From positions 62,001-126,000 of the forward strand of contig NZ_RZOY02000014.1 in the NCBI RefSeq assembly GCF_004022705.2: a stretch of DNA of 64,000 bases. Direction: 5' to 3'. Positions 33,401-42,349 of this stretch are shown one piece after another. The position numbers and the translations under genes were made by a program. The DNA is from Mesorhizobium sp. M2D.F.Ca.ET.226.01.1.1. Lineage in GTDB: Bacteria; Pseudomonadota; Alphaproteobacteria; Rhizobiales; Rhizobiaceae. The first letter of the stretch is position 1. Each line of letters begins with the position of its first letter. A model generated the notes under the pieces. It worked only from the letters and a program-made list of their open reading frames with translations, made no database searches and was not told where the DNA came from.

Positions 33401-34735
33401 TCACCTGTTCACCGAATAGCAGTCGACCTGCGGCTCGCTCGGCAGCACGCCGGAAACGCCGATGACGAAGCCCGGCGCGTCGAGCAGCGAGGCCCAATGC
33501 TCGCTCTTCTGGTCGAGCTCCAGGCACAGCCGGTCGCCGTCATAGGGGATTTCGCGCGGCTGAGAGTGCAGCGGCTTCAGCGGAATGCCGGGCAGGCGCG
33601 ACTTCCACAGACCCTCGAACTGGTCCGCCGAGCCGACCGTCGCCTGGTTGACGAAGATCTTGCGCAGCGCGTCTTCCGAGAGCTCGGAGCCGACGCGGAT
33701 GACGATGCGGCTGGCGACCAGAAGCTTCGGGTTGTCGATGCGCACCTTCCAGACATTGGTCGCGTGCCGCATGACCGGCAGCGCACGCGATTTCGGCTCG
33801 ATATAACGCAGGCTGAGGATCAGCGAACGCAAGGCGTCGGCCAGCGCCATATAGGCGGGGCCGGGCGCCATGTGGTCGTAGGCCGGCAATTCGCCGAGCC
33901 GCCGCGAGCTCGAGCCGTAGGTGGCCATCTCCCCGGCAAGGCCGGCAAGCTCGAGATAGAGCTCGGCCGGATGGAAGACATCCTGTGTGAGCATATGCGC
34001 AAGGCGTGGCCGCGCGGCGTTGGCGAGGTGCAGCATCAAAAGGTCTTCGACGCTGCGGCCGGCACCGCCCATCACCATCTTGCCATGCGCCTCGGCGATC
34101 TGGTCGAGGCCGGTGACCACCTCCTGCAGCAATTGCCGGTACCAGGCGACGGCGCCGGTGATCAGCGTCGGCGGCAGGAAGGACTGGTCGAGCGAGACGC
34201 CACCATCGGCACGAACGCCTTTGATGTCGGCGACCGGCAGCGCGGTATAACCGCCGACCGATTTGCCGGGCGCCAGCAGCACGGCTTGCGGCCGGGCGAT
34301 TTCGATCTCCTCCGGATCGGCGCCGCCCTGCACGGCATCGCGCACTGGGACGATCTTGCCGTGGTAGCGCGCGCCGGTCGATTGGGCATGCGCCGGATCG
34401 AATCCGACGCCGCCGGGTGGTTCGAGCGGCAGCGCCACCAGCACTGGCCCGGCGCCGGTGTCGGCCGTGACCGGCAGCGGCTTCGGCGCATCCATCAGCT
34501 CGGGGATGGAGAAGGGCGTGCCGTCCGGGAAAATGCCCCGGGCGGACACGATCGAGACCTGACCGGCATCGAGCAGCGACTGGTCGAGCGTCAGCTGCTG
34601 GAAGCCGAACGTATGGAGCTGGCCGGCCTGCAAGGCGCCGCGCACCATCCCCTCGAAGAACCGGTCCTGCTGCTGAAAATGCTGGGTCCTCAAGAAGAGC
34701 CCCTCGGACCACAGCACCCTGTTTGCGTCGCTCAT
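33401..34735 (-). CDS. tssK: TssK baseplate-to-membrane-complex linker
   Basis: The 444-residue protein begins MSDANRVLWSEGLFLRTQHF, the diagnostic TssK N-terminus (W-x-EG-x-F-L-x-x-QHFQQ). Further conserved blocks are ARGIFPDGTPFSIPELM, LPPTLITGAVAWYRQLLQEV and the C-terminal head (PREIPYDGDRLCLELDQKS). TssK trimers connect the TssFG wedges of the baseplate to TssL/TssM. With two TssL/TssM pairs and one TssK in this window, TssK may have to dock on either. The open frame further upstream is not coding. Confidence 0.95.
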   Translation of the reverse strand: MSDANRVLWSEGLFLRTQHFQQQDRFFEGMVRGALQAGQLHTFGFQQLTLDQSLLDAGQVSIVSARGIFPDGTPFSIPELMDAPKPLPVTADTGAGPVLVALPLEPPGGVGFDPAHAQSTGARYHGKIVPVRDAVQGGADPEEIEIARPQAVLLAPGKSVGGYTALPVADIKGVRADGGVSLDQSFLPPTLITGAVAWYRQLLQEVVTGLDQIAEAHGKMVMGGAGRSVEDLLMLHLANAARPRLAHMLTQDVFHPAELYLELAGLAGEMATYGSSSRRLGELPAYDHMAPGPAYMALADALRSLILSLRYIEPKSRALPVMRHATNVWKVRIDNPKLLVASRIVIRVGSELSEDALRKIFVNQATVGSADQFEGLWKSRLPGIPLKPLHSQPREIPYDGDRLCLELDQKSEHWASLLDAPGFVIGVSGVLPSEPQVDCYSVNR

Positions 34736-34770
34736 GCTGCCACTCTCTGCACTGCCCTGTTGGCGCTTCG

Positions 34771-35223
34771 CTAGGCGGATATGCCGCCCTTGCCGAGGTT
34801 GACGTTGATGGTGAATTTCGACCCCGGCGATACCGACTTGGTCGTGCGCCAGTTGCGTCCGCCGGGTTCGCGGATCAGCGCGACGAAGCCGAGCGCCGTG
34901 GCGTTCGGCTCGACGGTGATGGTCTTGGCCGCCGTCTTGCCCGGCGCGACCGAGATCGAATCCGAGCCGATGAGGTCGGCGCCGAGCGCCGAACCGGCAT
35001 CGCCCTGCAGCGCGAAATAGTCGGCCGAATTGAACTTGCCGGTGCTGGCAAGCCGCATCACCAACACCGTCACCGGCCGGTCGCCGCCGCCCGGTCCCGG
35101 GTTCATGCCGGCGCCGCCGGTCACGTTGACCGAGATCACCGATGGTTTCGGCGGGCCGCTCTGGCAAGCCGCAAGCAGGGCCGTGGTGCCGATGGCAACG
35201 ATGAATTCGCGTCTGTCGATCAT
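34771..35223 (-). CDS. tssJ: TssJ outer-membrane lipoprotein
   Basis: The 150-residue lipoprotein precursor has signal peptide MIDRREFIVAIGTTALLAAC with the lipobox Cys at position 20. The RR near the N-terminus resembles a twin-arginine signal (DRREFI). The mature part is a small beta-sandwich typical of TssJ: VTVLVMRLASTGKFNSADYF, then ADLIGSDSISVAPGKT and NATALGFVALIREPGGRNW. TssJ caps the membrane complex by binding the TssM C-terminus. Only one TssJ was found for the two TssM proteins. Confidence 0.92.
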   Translation of the reverse strand: MIDRREFIVAIGTTALLAACQSGPPKPSVISVNVTGGAGMNPGPGGGDRPVTVLVMRLASTGKFNSADYFALQGDAGSALGADLIGSDSISVAPGKTAAKTITVEPNATALGFVALIREPGGRNWRTTKSVSPGSKFTINVNLGKGGISA

Positions 35224-35226
35224 GCT

Positions 35227-36678
35227 TCACTCCTCTTCATATGCATCCCTGAAGTCAGCGCCGATCTCGCCCAGGAAGCTCGATTCCGCGCTCTGGGCGA
35301 TGTCGCGGTGGCGTTTCTGGTAGAGTTCCCAAAGCTTGGCGTTGCGACCGCCGGCGAGCAGATTGCCGATGGCGGAATTGGACTTGAGCTCTTCCTCGAT
35401 CGCGGCCGGATCGAAACGGTCGATCATGCGCCGCAACGCTGCCTGCACGCCGCGCCAGGCGCGCACATGATGCTGCGCAAGGTCCTTCACCGCGTCGCCG
35501 ATCGCCGCTTCGCCGGAGAGAAAGCCGGGGCTGCGTTCGGCGATGATGGTGACGATGACGTCCTCGACCGTCGGCAGGAATTTGAGCGGGTTGACCTCGG
35601 AAGCGCCGACCATCGTCTGGGCGACGCGCGCGCTTCCCTTCTCCTCGGCGCGCTTGCGCAGGAGCTGCATCAGGCCATCGAGCATCAGCCTGTATTCCCG
35701 CCCGAACTTCTCCATTTCGACAATCGCATCGCGCCCGGGAAAATCGGCCTCTTCGACGCCCATGCCGCGCAGGAACGCCGCGCGCAGCGCCATGTCACTT
35801 GGCGCCGGTTGCGGCTGACGGGACGGCTTGGGCACGGGAACAGGGCGGGACGGGGCGGGAGCCGCCTGTGCCGGTATCTCCCATGGACGAGCAGCTTGTG
35901 GTTTTTCGGCGGGGCGCTCGACACGAGCAACCGGATCGGCGGCATTGGCGGAAGCGGGCGTCGGGGCCGGCCCGAAGCTGAAATCGTCGTTGAAACTGGC
36001 CGCTCTGGGCGCGGGTTCGGGCGTATCGTTGCGCGACGGCATGTCGCCGAAGCCGAACGGGTCCGCTCGGCCGGCGGCCGGCTCATCGTTTGAGGCCGGC
36101 GTTGCCACCGGATCGAGGCTGAACGGGTCATCGAAGGCCGGCGAGCTGCGCTGGCTGGAAACGCGATCGTAGGCTCCGGGCACCGGCTTCTCGAATGGAT
36201 CCGGCAACCCGGCCGGGCGCGGGCGCGGCGGCTCTTCCTCGACCTTGGCCGAGAAGAAGTCATCGCCGCCGAGGCTGGGCGGCGTCCTTGGCTGCGGCGA
36301 TGACCATGCTGGCGCCGCATGGTTGACGATCGGCGCCTGACCGACCGACGTGTGGCCGGCGCCCGGCTGCACCTCGACATGGAGCACATAGTCGCCCATG
36401 CGCAGCCGCATGCCGCTCTGCAGCCGCGCCGACCTGCCGGCTCCCAGAGGGCTGTCGGAGTCGTCTATGAACAATCCGCTGCTCGACGTGTCGGTCACGT
36501 AGTAGCCGTCACGGCCGCCGCTGATCTTGCAGTGGGCGCGCGAGACGAACATGTCCGGATCGTCGATCTGCCAGCCGGCGTCGGCGCTGCGGCCGATCAC
36601 CAGTTCGCCCTCGTCCAGCCGGGTCTGCCTGACCACTTGCGAGCGCGGGCCTTGTTCCAGCGTCAGCAGCAGGCTCAT
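35227..36678 (-). CDS. tagH: T6SS FHA-domain protein TagH, main operon copy
   Basis: The 483-residue protein has an N-terminal FHA domain (about 20-100: LVIGRSADAGWQIDDPDMFV, SRAHCKISGG, DTSSSGLFID), a long Pro-rich linker and a C-terminal TagH domain (about 290-480: ALRAAFLRGMGVEEADFPG, NPLKFLPTVEDVIVTIIAE). In the FHA core the usual N-G before the last strand is S-G. It overlaps the tssG stop by ATGA and ends three bases before tssJ. It is a paralogue of the FHA protein at 19507, which is over 100 residues shorter. Confidence 0.92.
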   Translation of the reverse strand: MSLLLTLEQGPRSQVVRQTRLDEGELVIGRSADAGWQIDDPDMFVSRAHCKISGGRDGYYVTDTSSSGLFIDDSDSPLGAGRSARLQSGMRLRMGDYVLHVEVQPGAGHTSVGQAPIVNHAAPAWSSPQPRTPPSLGGDDFFSAKVEEEPPRPRPAGLPDPFEKPVPGAYDRVSSQRSSPAFDDPFSLDPVATPASNDEPAAGRADPFGFGDMPSRNDTPEPAPRAASFNDDFSFGPAPTPASANAADPVARVERPAEKPQAARPWEIPAQAAPAPSRPVPVPKPSRQPQPAPSDMALRAAFLRGMGVEEADFPGRDAIVEMEKFGREYRLMLDGLMQLLRKRAEEKGSARVAQTMVGASEVNPLKFLPTVEDVIVTIIAERSPGFLSGEAAIGDAVKDLAQHHVRAWRGVQAALRRMIDRFDPAAIEEELKSNSAIGNLLAGGRNAKLWELYQKRHRDIAQSAESSFLGEIGADFRDAYEEE

Positions 36679-37742
36679 GCGGCTGCCTCCGCCATGTCCG
36701 ACCGCCAGCCGACGACGGTGCGCAACCTGAGATCGTCGGCGTCGCCCTTCTCGGCGGGGCGCGAAAGCCAGGAGGTCCGGCCGAGCTGGATGGTTCCCAT
36801 TTTAGGCGGTGGCACCGCCTCCCGCGCGAGCACGATGCGCAGATCGACGTCGAGCGCCTCTCCGATCATGTCGCGCACCGCCTTCTTGAACAGGGCAAGG
36901 CGGCGTTCTCCGGGCAGGAACGACTTGAAGTCGTCGAGGCTCAGCGGTCCGACGCGCAGTTCGATCCTGCTCTGCCGGCTGAAGACGCGCGGGCCGATTG
37001 TCGCGCCGCTGCCAAGCGAGGCATAGGCCTTTCCGACACGGCTCTGCAGCGCCTTCGGTATGGTGATCCAGGCGGCGACGAATTCCTTGATCTCAACCGG
37101 CACCTTGAAGGCCGTGGCGAGAAACAGTGTCAGCCGCTCCGCGCCGTCGACCTGGTTGGCGAGCGATCCGGCCTGGCGCAGCCGCACCGTGTCAAGCTCG
37201 GGGTCCTGCGTGCCGGGCAGGCCGATCCCGGCCATCGCTTCCAGCATGGCGCGCACGCGCCCGCCGACCGAGCGTTCGACCTGCACCGCCGGATGCGCGT
37301 CGGCCCATGCCCGGTAGTAGAGCGCGATCATGCGGTGCTGCAGGATGTTGACGAAGTCGACGAAAGTCGTGTCGCTGGTCTGCTCGGCGTCGGCGCCTGT
37401 GAACCAGCGCTGCGACAGGCGGTCGAGCACCCAGCGGGTCAGATGCAGCGGCATCGGCCCTTCCGGCCCGAGCAGGCCGAGATTGGCGACAGTCACGCGC
37501 GCCGGAGCCTTGTCCCTGGCATCCTGGAATTTGACGACGTCCCGCGCCGAGAAGCTCAGGCGCACATGTTGGCCGAGCCTTGCCGGCTCGCGGTCCGCGG
37601 TTCCGGAATAGCCGAACAATCCGCGCCGCTGTTCGAGGCGGCGCAGCAGCTCGAAGAAGTCGAAGCCCTCCGACAGCGCCTCGGCTTCCTTCGGAGCCGG
37701 CTGCGCTAGATCAGGTAGCGATTGCCGGGCGTCATCGGCCAT
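36675..37742 (-). CDS. tssG: TssG baseplate protein
   Basis: The 355-residue product starts at ATG 37742 (MADDARQSLPDLAQP), inside the last 37 bases of tssF. TssG blocks are visible: FDFFELLRRLEQRRGLFGY, then RLGQHVRLSFSARDVVKF, LGLLGPEGPMPLHLTRWVLD, FVDFVNILQHRMIALYYRAW and ATIGPRVFSRQSRIELRVGP. TssG and TssF form the wedge of the T6SS baseplate in the cytoplasm. Sequence upstream of this start in the same frame is only the antisense shadow of tssF. Confidence 0.95.
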   Translation of the reverse strand: MADDARQSLPDLAQPAPKEAEALSEGFDFFELLRRLEQRRGLFGYSGTADREPARLGQHVRLSFSARDVVKFQDARDKAPARVTVANLGLLGPEGPMPLHLTRWVLDRLSQRWFTGADAEQTSDTTFVDFVNILQHRMIALYYRAWADAHPAVQVERSVGGRVRAMLEAMAGIGLPGTQDPELDTVRLRQAGSLANQVDGAERLTLFLATAFKVPVEIKEFVAAWITIPKALQSRVGKAYASLGSGATIGPRVFSRQSRIELRVGPLSLDDFKSFLPGERRLALFKKAVRDMIGEALDVDLRIVLAREAVPPPKMGTIQLGRTSWLSRPAEKGDADDLRLRTVVGWRSDMAEAAA

Positions 37743-39580
37743 GGCACATCCTCCTGCTTCTGCAGCAACCGCGTGCGCGTCCGCACGAAGCCATTTATCC
37801 CGGCATGGCGGGCAAACAGCCGCGCCAGCAGGGCCGAAAGCAGCAGCGAGCTTTGACCTGCCAGCACCGACTGGTCGACATGCAGCGTCACCTCCGTGCC
37901 GCGGCCGAAGCACATCGGCCCGTCGATCTGCAGCCGTTCGATCACCGGGCGCGAGTCGATGCGGGTGATCGAATGCACGTTGCGGGCAAGGCCCGGATCG
38001 CCGCGATCGGCGTAGAGGTCGAGCAGCGCGTGCAGCGGATCGATGCCGCGGCCTTCCTTGGCGAGGCTGAGGAAGTTGAGCGAGAGCTGCGCCACCAGCC
38101 GCCAGGCGAGATTGTCGGCGCGGGATTCGCCTTCGGCGCCCGCCGGCAGCGCTGCCGGGATCGCCGGTTGCGGCGGCCGCAGCGCACCCATCAGCCGCAC
38201 CGTCTCGACCGGATCCGCGGTTTCCAGCGTCAGCGTCGGGGTGTCGTCGAGGATCGGCAGGTCGCGATTGGTGCAGAGCGCCATGATGTCGAGTCGCTTG
38301 AGCGGCCGGTTCGCCGGGCTTCCAGCCGGGCGCGAGACCGCGACGAAGACATCGTCGCCGGTGTAGGAGGTGCGGGTCAGACCCTCGCGCCGCTCTTCTT
38401 CGGTGGCTCGACGCGGACGTCGTTCGGTCGAATAGACCCAGCCGCTGCCGCGGTTCTGCCCCAGGCTGAACAATTCGGGAATTATCGCCTCGTTGCCTTC
38501 CGCGTCGGCGTCTTCCACCCGGGTGACGCGGAAAATCTCGAAATCGCGGGCCCGCGTGCGGTCGGCATGCACCACCTGACGCGTCCTGCGCTGATCGATC
38601 TCGATGACGTTGCATTCGCGCTCGAAGAGATTGATCACCGGCGTCACGAAGAGCTCGAAATCGGCTGTCGTCACATCGGCGAGTTCCGGTGCCGGACGGC
38701 GGAACAGGAAGATGATCTCGAGGCTTCCATCGCATCTGCGCACCACCGGCTGCAGGCCGGCGACGCGCACATAGTTGAAGCGCTCGGGGATGATGAAATA
38801 CTCGCGCAGCAGCCGGTATCCCTCGAAGGTTGGGCGGGTGCGCGGCATCAGAGCTTCATCGTCGCTTATGCCGATCATTTCGGGCTCGGGCAGGGCCGTG
38901 AGCGGATTGGTCTTGCCTTCGGCTCGGGCGCCGACAGCCGAGCAGGCGCCGAAGATCGCGTCGAACAGCAGCGGCGCCTTGGCGCGCCCGGCGAAATAGA
39001 GGTCGAGACGATCGAGCGACAATTCGCTGAGCTTGCCCTTTCCGGACCGCGCCAACGTGACGCGAAACGCCGCTTCGCCGCGCACGCCGCCGACCGGCGC
39101 GATGCCGGCAGCCGCCAGCGCGCTCCGATCCTGGAAATAGCTGACCGAGGTGATCGCGATCGGCCACAGCGTCACTTCCTGCGCGGTGGTGAAGGTTGAG
39201 CGCGTCGAAAGCCCCGGATGCAGGCTGGAGACCAGCCGCGTTCCGCGCGCGACGGCGTGGCCGGCGATCATCGACTGCACCTGCTGTCCAGGTTTCAGCA
39301 CGGCCATCGCCGTCGCCGGCGCCGGCGTCACCAGGTCCGGATAGAGCACGTCGAGCACGGCGCGCGAAAACCGCGAGCGCTCCGCGTCGACCTTCAGCCG
39401 GGTGCGCGCCGCCAGAAAGGCCACGCCGTCGAGTAGCCGTTCGACATAAGGGTCGGGGCAGGGGACCGTGTCGAGGGAAAGATTGCGGGCGACCGCCGGA
39501 TGCATGTCGGCGAATTCGGCGGCAAGCGCCCGGATATGGGTCAGTTCCTCTTCGTAATACTCAACGAAGACCCGATCCAT
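37706..39580 (-). CDS. tssF: TssF baseplate protein
   Basis: At 624 residues it matches TssF length. The N-terminus is characteristic: FVEYYEEELTHIRALAAEFA, then HPAVARNLSL and DPYVERLLDGVAFLAARTRL. The middle carries FEGYRLLREYFIIPERFNY and the C-terminus LLSALLARLFARHAGINGFV. Two copies of TssF with one TssG build each baseplate wedge around the spike. It lies one base after the tssE stop region and overlaps tssG by 37 bases. Confidence 0.96.
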   Translation of the reverse strand: MDRVFVEYYEEELTHIRALAAEFADMHPAVARNLSLDTVPCPDPYVERLLDGVAFLAARTRLKVDAERSRFSRAVLDVLYPDLVTPAPATAMAVLKPGQQVQSMIAGHAVARGTRLVSSLHPGLSTRSTFTTAQEVTLWPIAITSVSYFQDRSALAAAGIAPVGGVRGEAAFRVTLARSGKGKLSELSLDRLDLYFAGRAKAPLLFDAIFGACSAVGARAEGKTNPLTALPEPEMIGISDDEALMPRTRPTFEGYRLLREYFIIPERFNYVRVAGLQPVVRRCDGSLEIIFLFRRPAPELADVTTADFELFVTPVINLFERECNVIEIDQRRTRQVVHADRTRARDFEIFRVTRVEDADAEGNEAIIPELFSLGQNRGSGWVYSTERRPRRATEEERREGLTRTSYTGDDVFVAVSRPAGSPANRPLKRLDIMALCTNRDLPILDDTPTLTLETADPVETVRLMGALRPPQPAIPAALPAGAEGESRADNLAWRLVAQLSLNFLSLAKEGRGIDPLHALLDLYADRGDPGLARNVHSITRIDSRPVIERLQIDGPMCFGRGTEVTLHVDQSVLAGQSSLLLSALLARLFARHAGINGFVRTRTRLLQKQEDVPWPMTPGNRYLI

Positions 39581-39581
39581 T

Positions 39582-40334
39582 TCAGGTCTCCCGGAATTCG
39601 GTTCGCGCCAGGCCGTTGTCGAGATTGATCGTGGTGCGCAGCCGCATGCGTTCCGGCGTCGGCGTCATGATCAGAACGGCGTCGATCTCGATCTTGAGGC
39701 CGACGCTCTTGTCGCCGAGCGTGACATTCACGGTCGTGGCGCTTTCCTTGAGGCGCGGCTCGAAGGTGGCGAGCACAGCGCGGATCTCGCGCGCCAGGGC
39801 GTCGCGGTCGAAATCACGCGACGAGCGGCCCGAAAAGGACGGCACGCCGTAATTCACGACGCTGCGGCGCACTTCCGGAAAATCGGCGAGCGGCGGCAGC
39901 TCGTCCAAAGGCTCTTCGTGCTCGGCATCGGAAAGCATCGGGACGGATTCGAAGCGCTCGGTGTTGAACAGGGCCTCGATGTCGCGCCGGACGGCTTCGC
40001 GCAGCACGCGCGCCGAGACCACAACGCCGCGGCTTTCGATTTCGGCGCGATGCTCGGTCTGGAACACCAGCCGGTGCAGGCGCCGTTTCTGCTCGGACGT
40101 CAATTCGGCATCGGCATCGATGGCGCGCGCGCTGCCGGCAAGAAGAGCCTCGACGCGCTCGGCGCCGAGTTCTTCTTCCAGCAGGCGACGCAGCCCGTCG
40201 ATCTCCGACGTCAGCCCGGGCAAATCGTTGACGAGGCGGTCCCAGAGGGAGGGCTGGACCGCCTCGCGTTTCGCCCGGGAGCTGCCGGCAAGTTGCGCCT
40301 TCGCACCAGGCCGTTTGGCCTCACTTGCCGACAT
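39582..40334 (-). CDS. tssE: TssE (gp25-like) baseplate protein
   Basis: The 250-residue protein has the gp25 lysozyme-like fold in the second half: LREAVRRDIEALFNTERFES, then RRSVVNYGVPSFSG and RDALAREIRAVLATFEPRL. The N-terminal about 110 residues (Lys/Ala-rich start, then SLWDRLVNDLPGL...) are longer than in many TssE proteins, which are about 140-180 residues. TssE holds the first sheath ring to the baseplate. Its start lies 14 bases inside the hcp 3' end, so translation is coupled. Confidence 0.92.
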   Translation of the reverse strand: MSASEAKRPGAKAQLAGSSRAKREAVQPSLWDRLVNDLPGLTSEIDGLRRLLEEELGAERVEALLAGSARAIDADAELTSEQKRRLHRLVFQTEHRAEIESRGVVVSARVLREAVRRDIEALFNTERFESVPMLSDAEHEEPLDELPPLADFPEVRRSVVNYGVPSFSGRSSRDFDRDALAREIRAVLATFEPRLKESATTVNVTLGDKSVGLKIEIDAVLIMTPTPERMRLRTTINLDNGLARTEFRET

Positions 40335-40797
40335 AGACGTCCATTTCGATCTCGTCGTCCTTGTTGTAGACGAACTTGATCTTCTTGTAGGCGAAGCTGA
40401 CCTCTTCCTCGATGAGGTCCGCCTCGTCGCGGGCCTGCCGCATATCGTATTCCATGACCGAAGCGTCGGTGAGCGTCACGACCAGATAGTCGCTGGTCTC
40501 GCCGTCAATGGTGCGGCGTGCCGAAAACACCACCTCGTCGAGCGCCTTGTTCTCGAACAGCGCCTTCTTCAGGTAAGGCGAAGACTTGTCGTAGTGCTTG
40601 AAGAATTTGATCATCCCCATCGACACGCGGCCGCGCCGCGACAGCGAGTTCGGGTCGTACGGCGCGATCATCTTGTAATCGACGCCATGGATCTCGATCT
40701 CGTCCTCATGGCCGTCCCGCTTGCTCGGGCCCTTGATATCCGGGACTTTCAGGAAACCGTCGATCTTCATCGAAGGCGCATCGGCTCTGTCAGGCAT
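40321..40797 (-). CDS. hcp: Hcp inner-tube protein (TssD)
   Basis: The 158-residue protein shows the Hcp barrel pattern: MKIDGFLKVPDIKGPSKRDG, HEDEIEIHGVDYKM, GMIKFFKHYDKSSPYLKKAL and SFAYKKIKFVYNKDDEIEMD. Hexamers stack into the tube fired through the sheath and also carry small effectors. It is the only hcp gene in the window, between tssC (40-base gap) and tssE (overlap). No C-terminal toxin extension is present. Confidence 0.96.
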   Translation of the reverse strand: MPDRADAPSMKIDGFLKVPDIKGPSKRDGHEDEIEIHGVDYKMIAPYDPNSLSRRGRVSMGMIKFFKHYDKSSPYLKKALFENKALDEVVFSARRTIDGETSDYLVVTLTDASVMEYDMRQARDEADLIEEEVSFAYKKIKFVYNKDDEIEMDVYVGK

Positions 40798-40837
40798 TGT
40801 CTTTCTCCACCGCTTTCAAACGAAACACTTTGCGATT

Positions 40838-42346
40838 TCAGCCCTTCACTGACGGCAGTTCCGACACCAGCCGGAGTGAGGCGTTGATGCCTTCCAGCTG
40901 GTAGTGCGGACGCAGATAGAAACGGGCATTGTAGTAACCGGGCCGGCCTTCGACGCTGTCGACCTGGACCTCGGCCGCGGCAAGGGGACGCTTGGCGCGC
41001 GCCTTGTCGTCAGCGAAGGCTGGATTGGCCAGCACGTACCGGTTGATCCATTCGGTCAACCAGATCTGCATGTCGGTGCGTTCCTTGAACGAGCCGATCT
41101 TGTCGCGCGCAATCGCCTTGAGGTAGTGCGCGAAACGGGACACCGGGAAAAGATAGGGCAGGTTCGCCGAGAGCCGCTCGTTCGACTGCGCGTCGGGGTC
41201 GACAAGACGGCCGGCGCGTGTCTCGTCGTCCTGCAATGAATGGGCGCCGATAAAGGCGGCAAGGTCGGTGTTCTTGCGGTGAAGGATCGGCATCAGGCCG
41301 AGCTTGGCCAGTTCCGCCTCGCGGCGGTCGTCGATGGCGACTTCGGTCGGGCACTTCATCGCGATCGATCCGTCGTCTGTCGGGAAGGCATGCACCGGCA
41401 GGTTGATCACCGTGCCGCCGTTCTCGACGCCGCGGATCTGCGTGCCCCAGCCATAGAGCTTGTGGCTGCGGTTGATGTTCACGCCCATCGGGAAGGCGGC
41501 GTTCATCCAGACATATTTGTTATGATCGCCGCCCACCTCCTCCTCGAAGGTGAAGCCTTTCACCGGAACGGTTTCCGAGCCATAGGGCAGGCGCGCCAGC
41601 ACGCGCGGCATGGTGAGCCCGATATAGCGGGCGTCCTCGCTCTCGCGCAGCGATTGCCACGAGGCATAGGCCGGGTTGTTCACGATCATCTGCAGGTCCT
41701 GCGGGTTCGGCAGTTCCTGCCAGCTGTCCATGCGGAACAGGCGCGGCGATGCAGCGGCAATGAAGGGCGTATGCGCCGAGGCGCAGATGCCCGAAATGTT
41801 GCGCAGCAGGCCGACGTCGCGCGGATGGTTCGAGAATTCGTAGGCGCCGATGATGCAGCCGATCGGCTCGCCGCCCAGCATCGAATACTCGTCCGTGTAG
41901 ACTTTCTTGAAGATCGGGCTCTGGTCCCACATCTGGCCTTCATAGTCTTCGAGCGTGTCGGCCAACTGCTCCTTGGAGATGTTCATCACCCGGATCTTGA
42001 GGTGCTTGGCATCCGTCTCGGTGTTGTTGATGAGATACCAGAGGCCGCGCCAGGTGCCTTCCATCTCGCGCACTTCCGGTGCATGCAGGATCTCGTTGAC
42101 CTGCGTCGTCAGCATCTTGTCGATGCCGGCGATCAGCGACTTGATCGACTTGATCGCGTTGGACGAGATCGTCGTGGTCTCGGAGCGCGATTGGGCGGCC
42201 AGCGCCAGGTTGCGCACCAGTTGCTGCAGCTTCTCGCTGTCGTCCTTCTTGACCTTGAAATCCTTCTCAAGGAGTCCGCTGAATTCGCCGAGATCGATGG
42301 CTTCCGCCTCGGCGGTGGCGGCTGCGGTCTTTTGCTGTTCGGCCAT
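40838..42346 (-). CDS. tssC: TssC sheath large subunit
   Basis: The 502-residue protein is unmistakable: the N-terminal helix region (ILHAPEVREMEGTWRGLWYL), SMLGGEPIGCIIGAYEFSNH, RDVGLLRNISGICASAHTPF, VWMNAAFPMGVNINRSHKLY and YLFPVSRFAHYLKAIARDKI. TssC with TssB forms the contractile sheath around Hcp, recycled by ClpV. It lies three bases after tssB. Confidence 0.97.
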   Translation of the reverse strand: MAEQQKTAAATAEAEAIDLGEFSGLLEKDFKVKKDDSEKLQQLVRNLALAAQSRSETTTISSNAIKSIKSLIAGIDKMLTTQVNEILHAPEVREMEGTWRGLWYLINNTETDAKHLKIRVMNISKEQLADTLEDYEGQMWDQSPIFKKVYTDEYSMLGGEPIGCIIGAYEFSNHPRDVGLLRNISGICASAHTPFIAAASPRLFRMDSWQELPNPQDLQMIVNNPAYASWQSLRESEDARYIGLTMPRVLARLPYGSETVPVKGFTFEEEVGGDHNKYVWMNAAFPMGVNINRSHKLYGWGTQIRGVENGGTVINLPVHAFPTDDGSIAMKCPTEVAIDDRREAELAKLGLMPILHRKNTDLAAFIGAHSLQDDETRAGRLVDPDAQSNERLSANLPYLFPVSRFAHYLKAIARDKIGSFKERTDMQIWLTEWINRYVLANPAFADDKARAKRPLAAAEVQVDSVEGRPGYYNARFYLRPHYQLEGINASLRLVSELPSVKG

Positions 42347-42349
42347 GAC

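Noticed and set aside
37743-38735. Upstream extension of tssG
   Set aside because: It is composed of Arg/Gln-rich shadow residues of tssF; the TssG domain begins at MADDARQS (37742).
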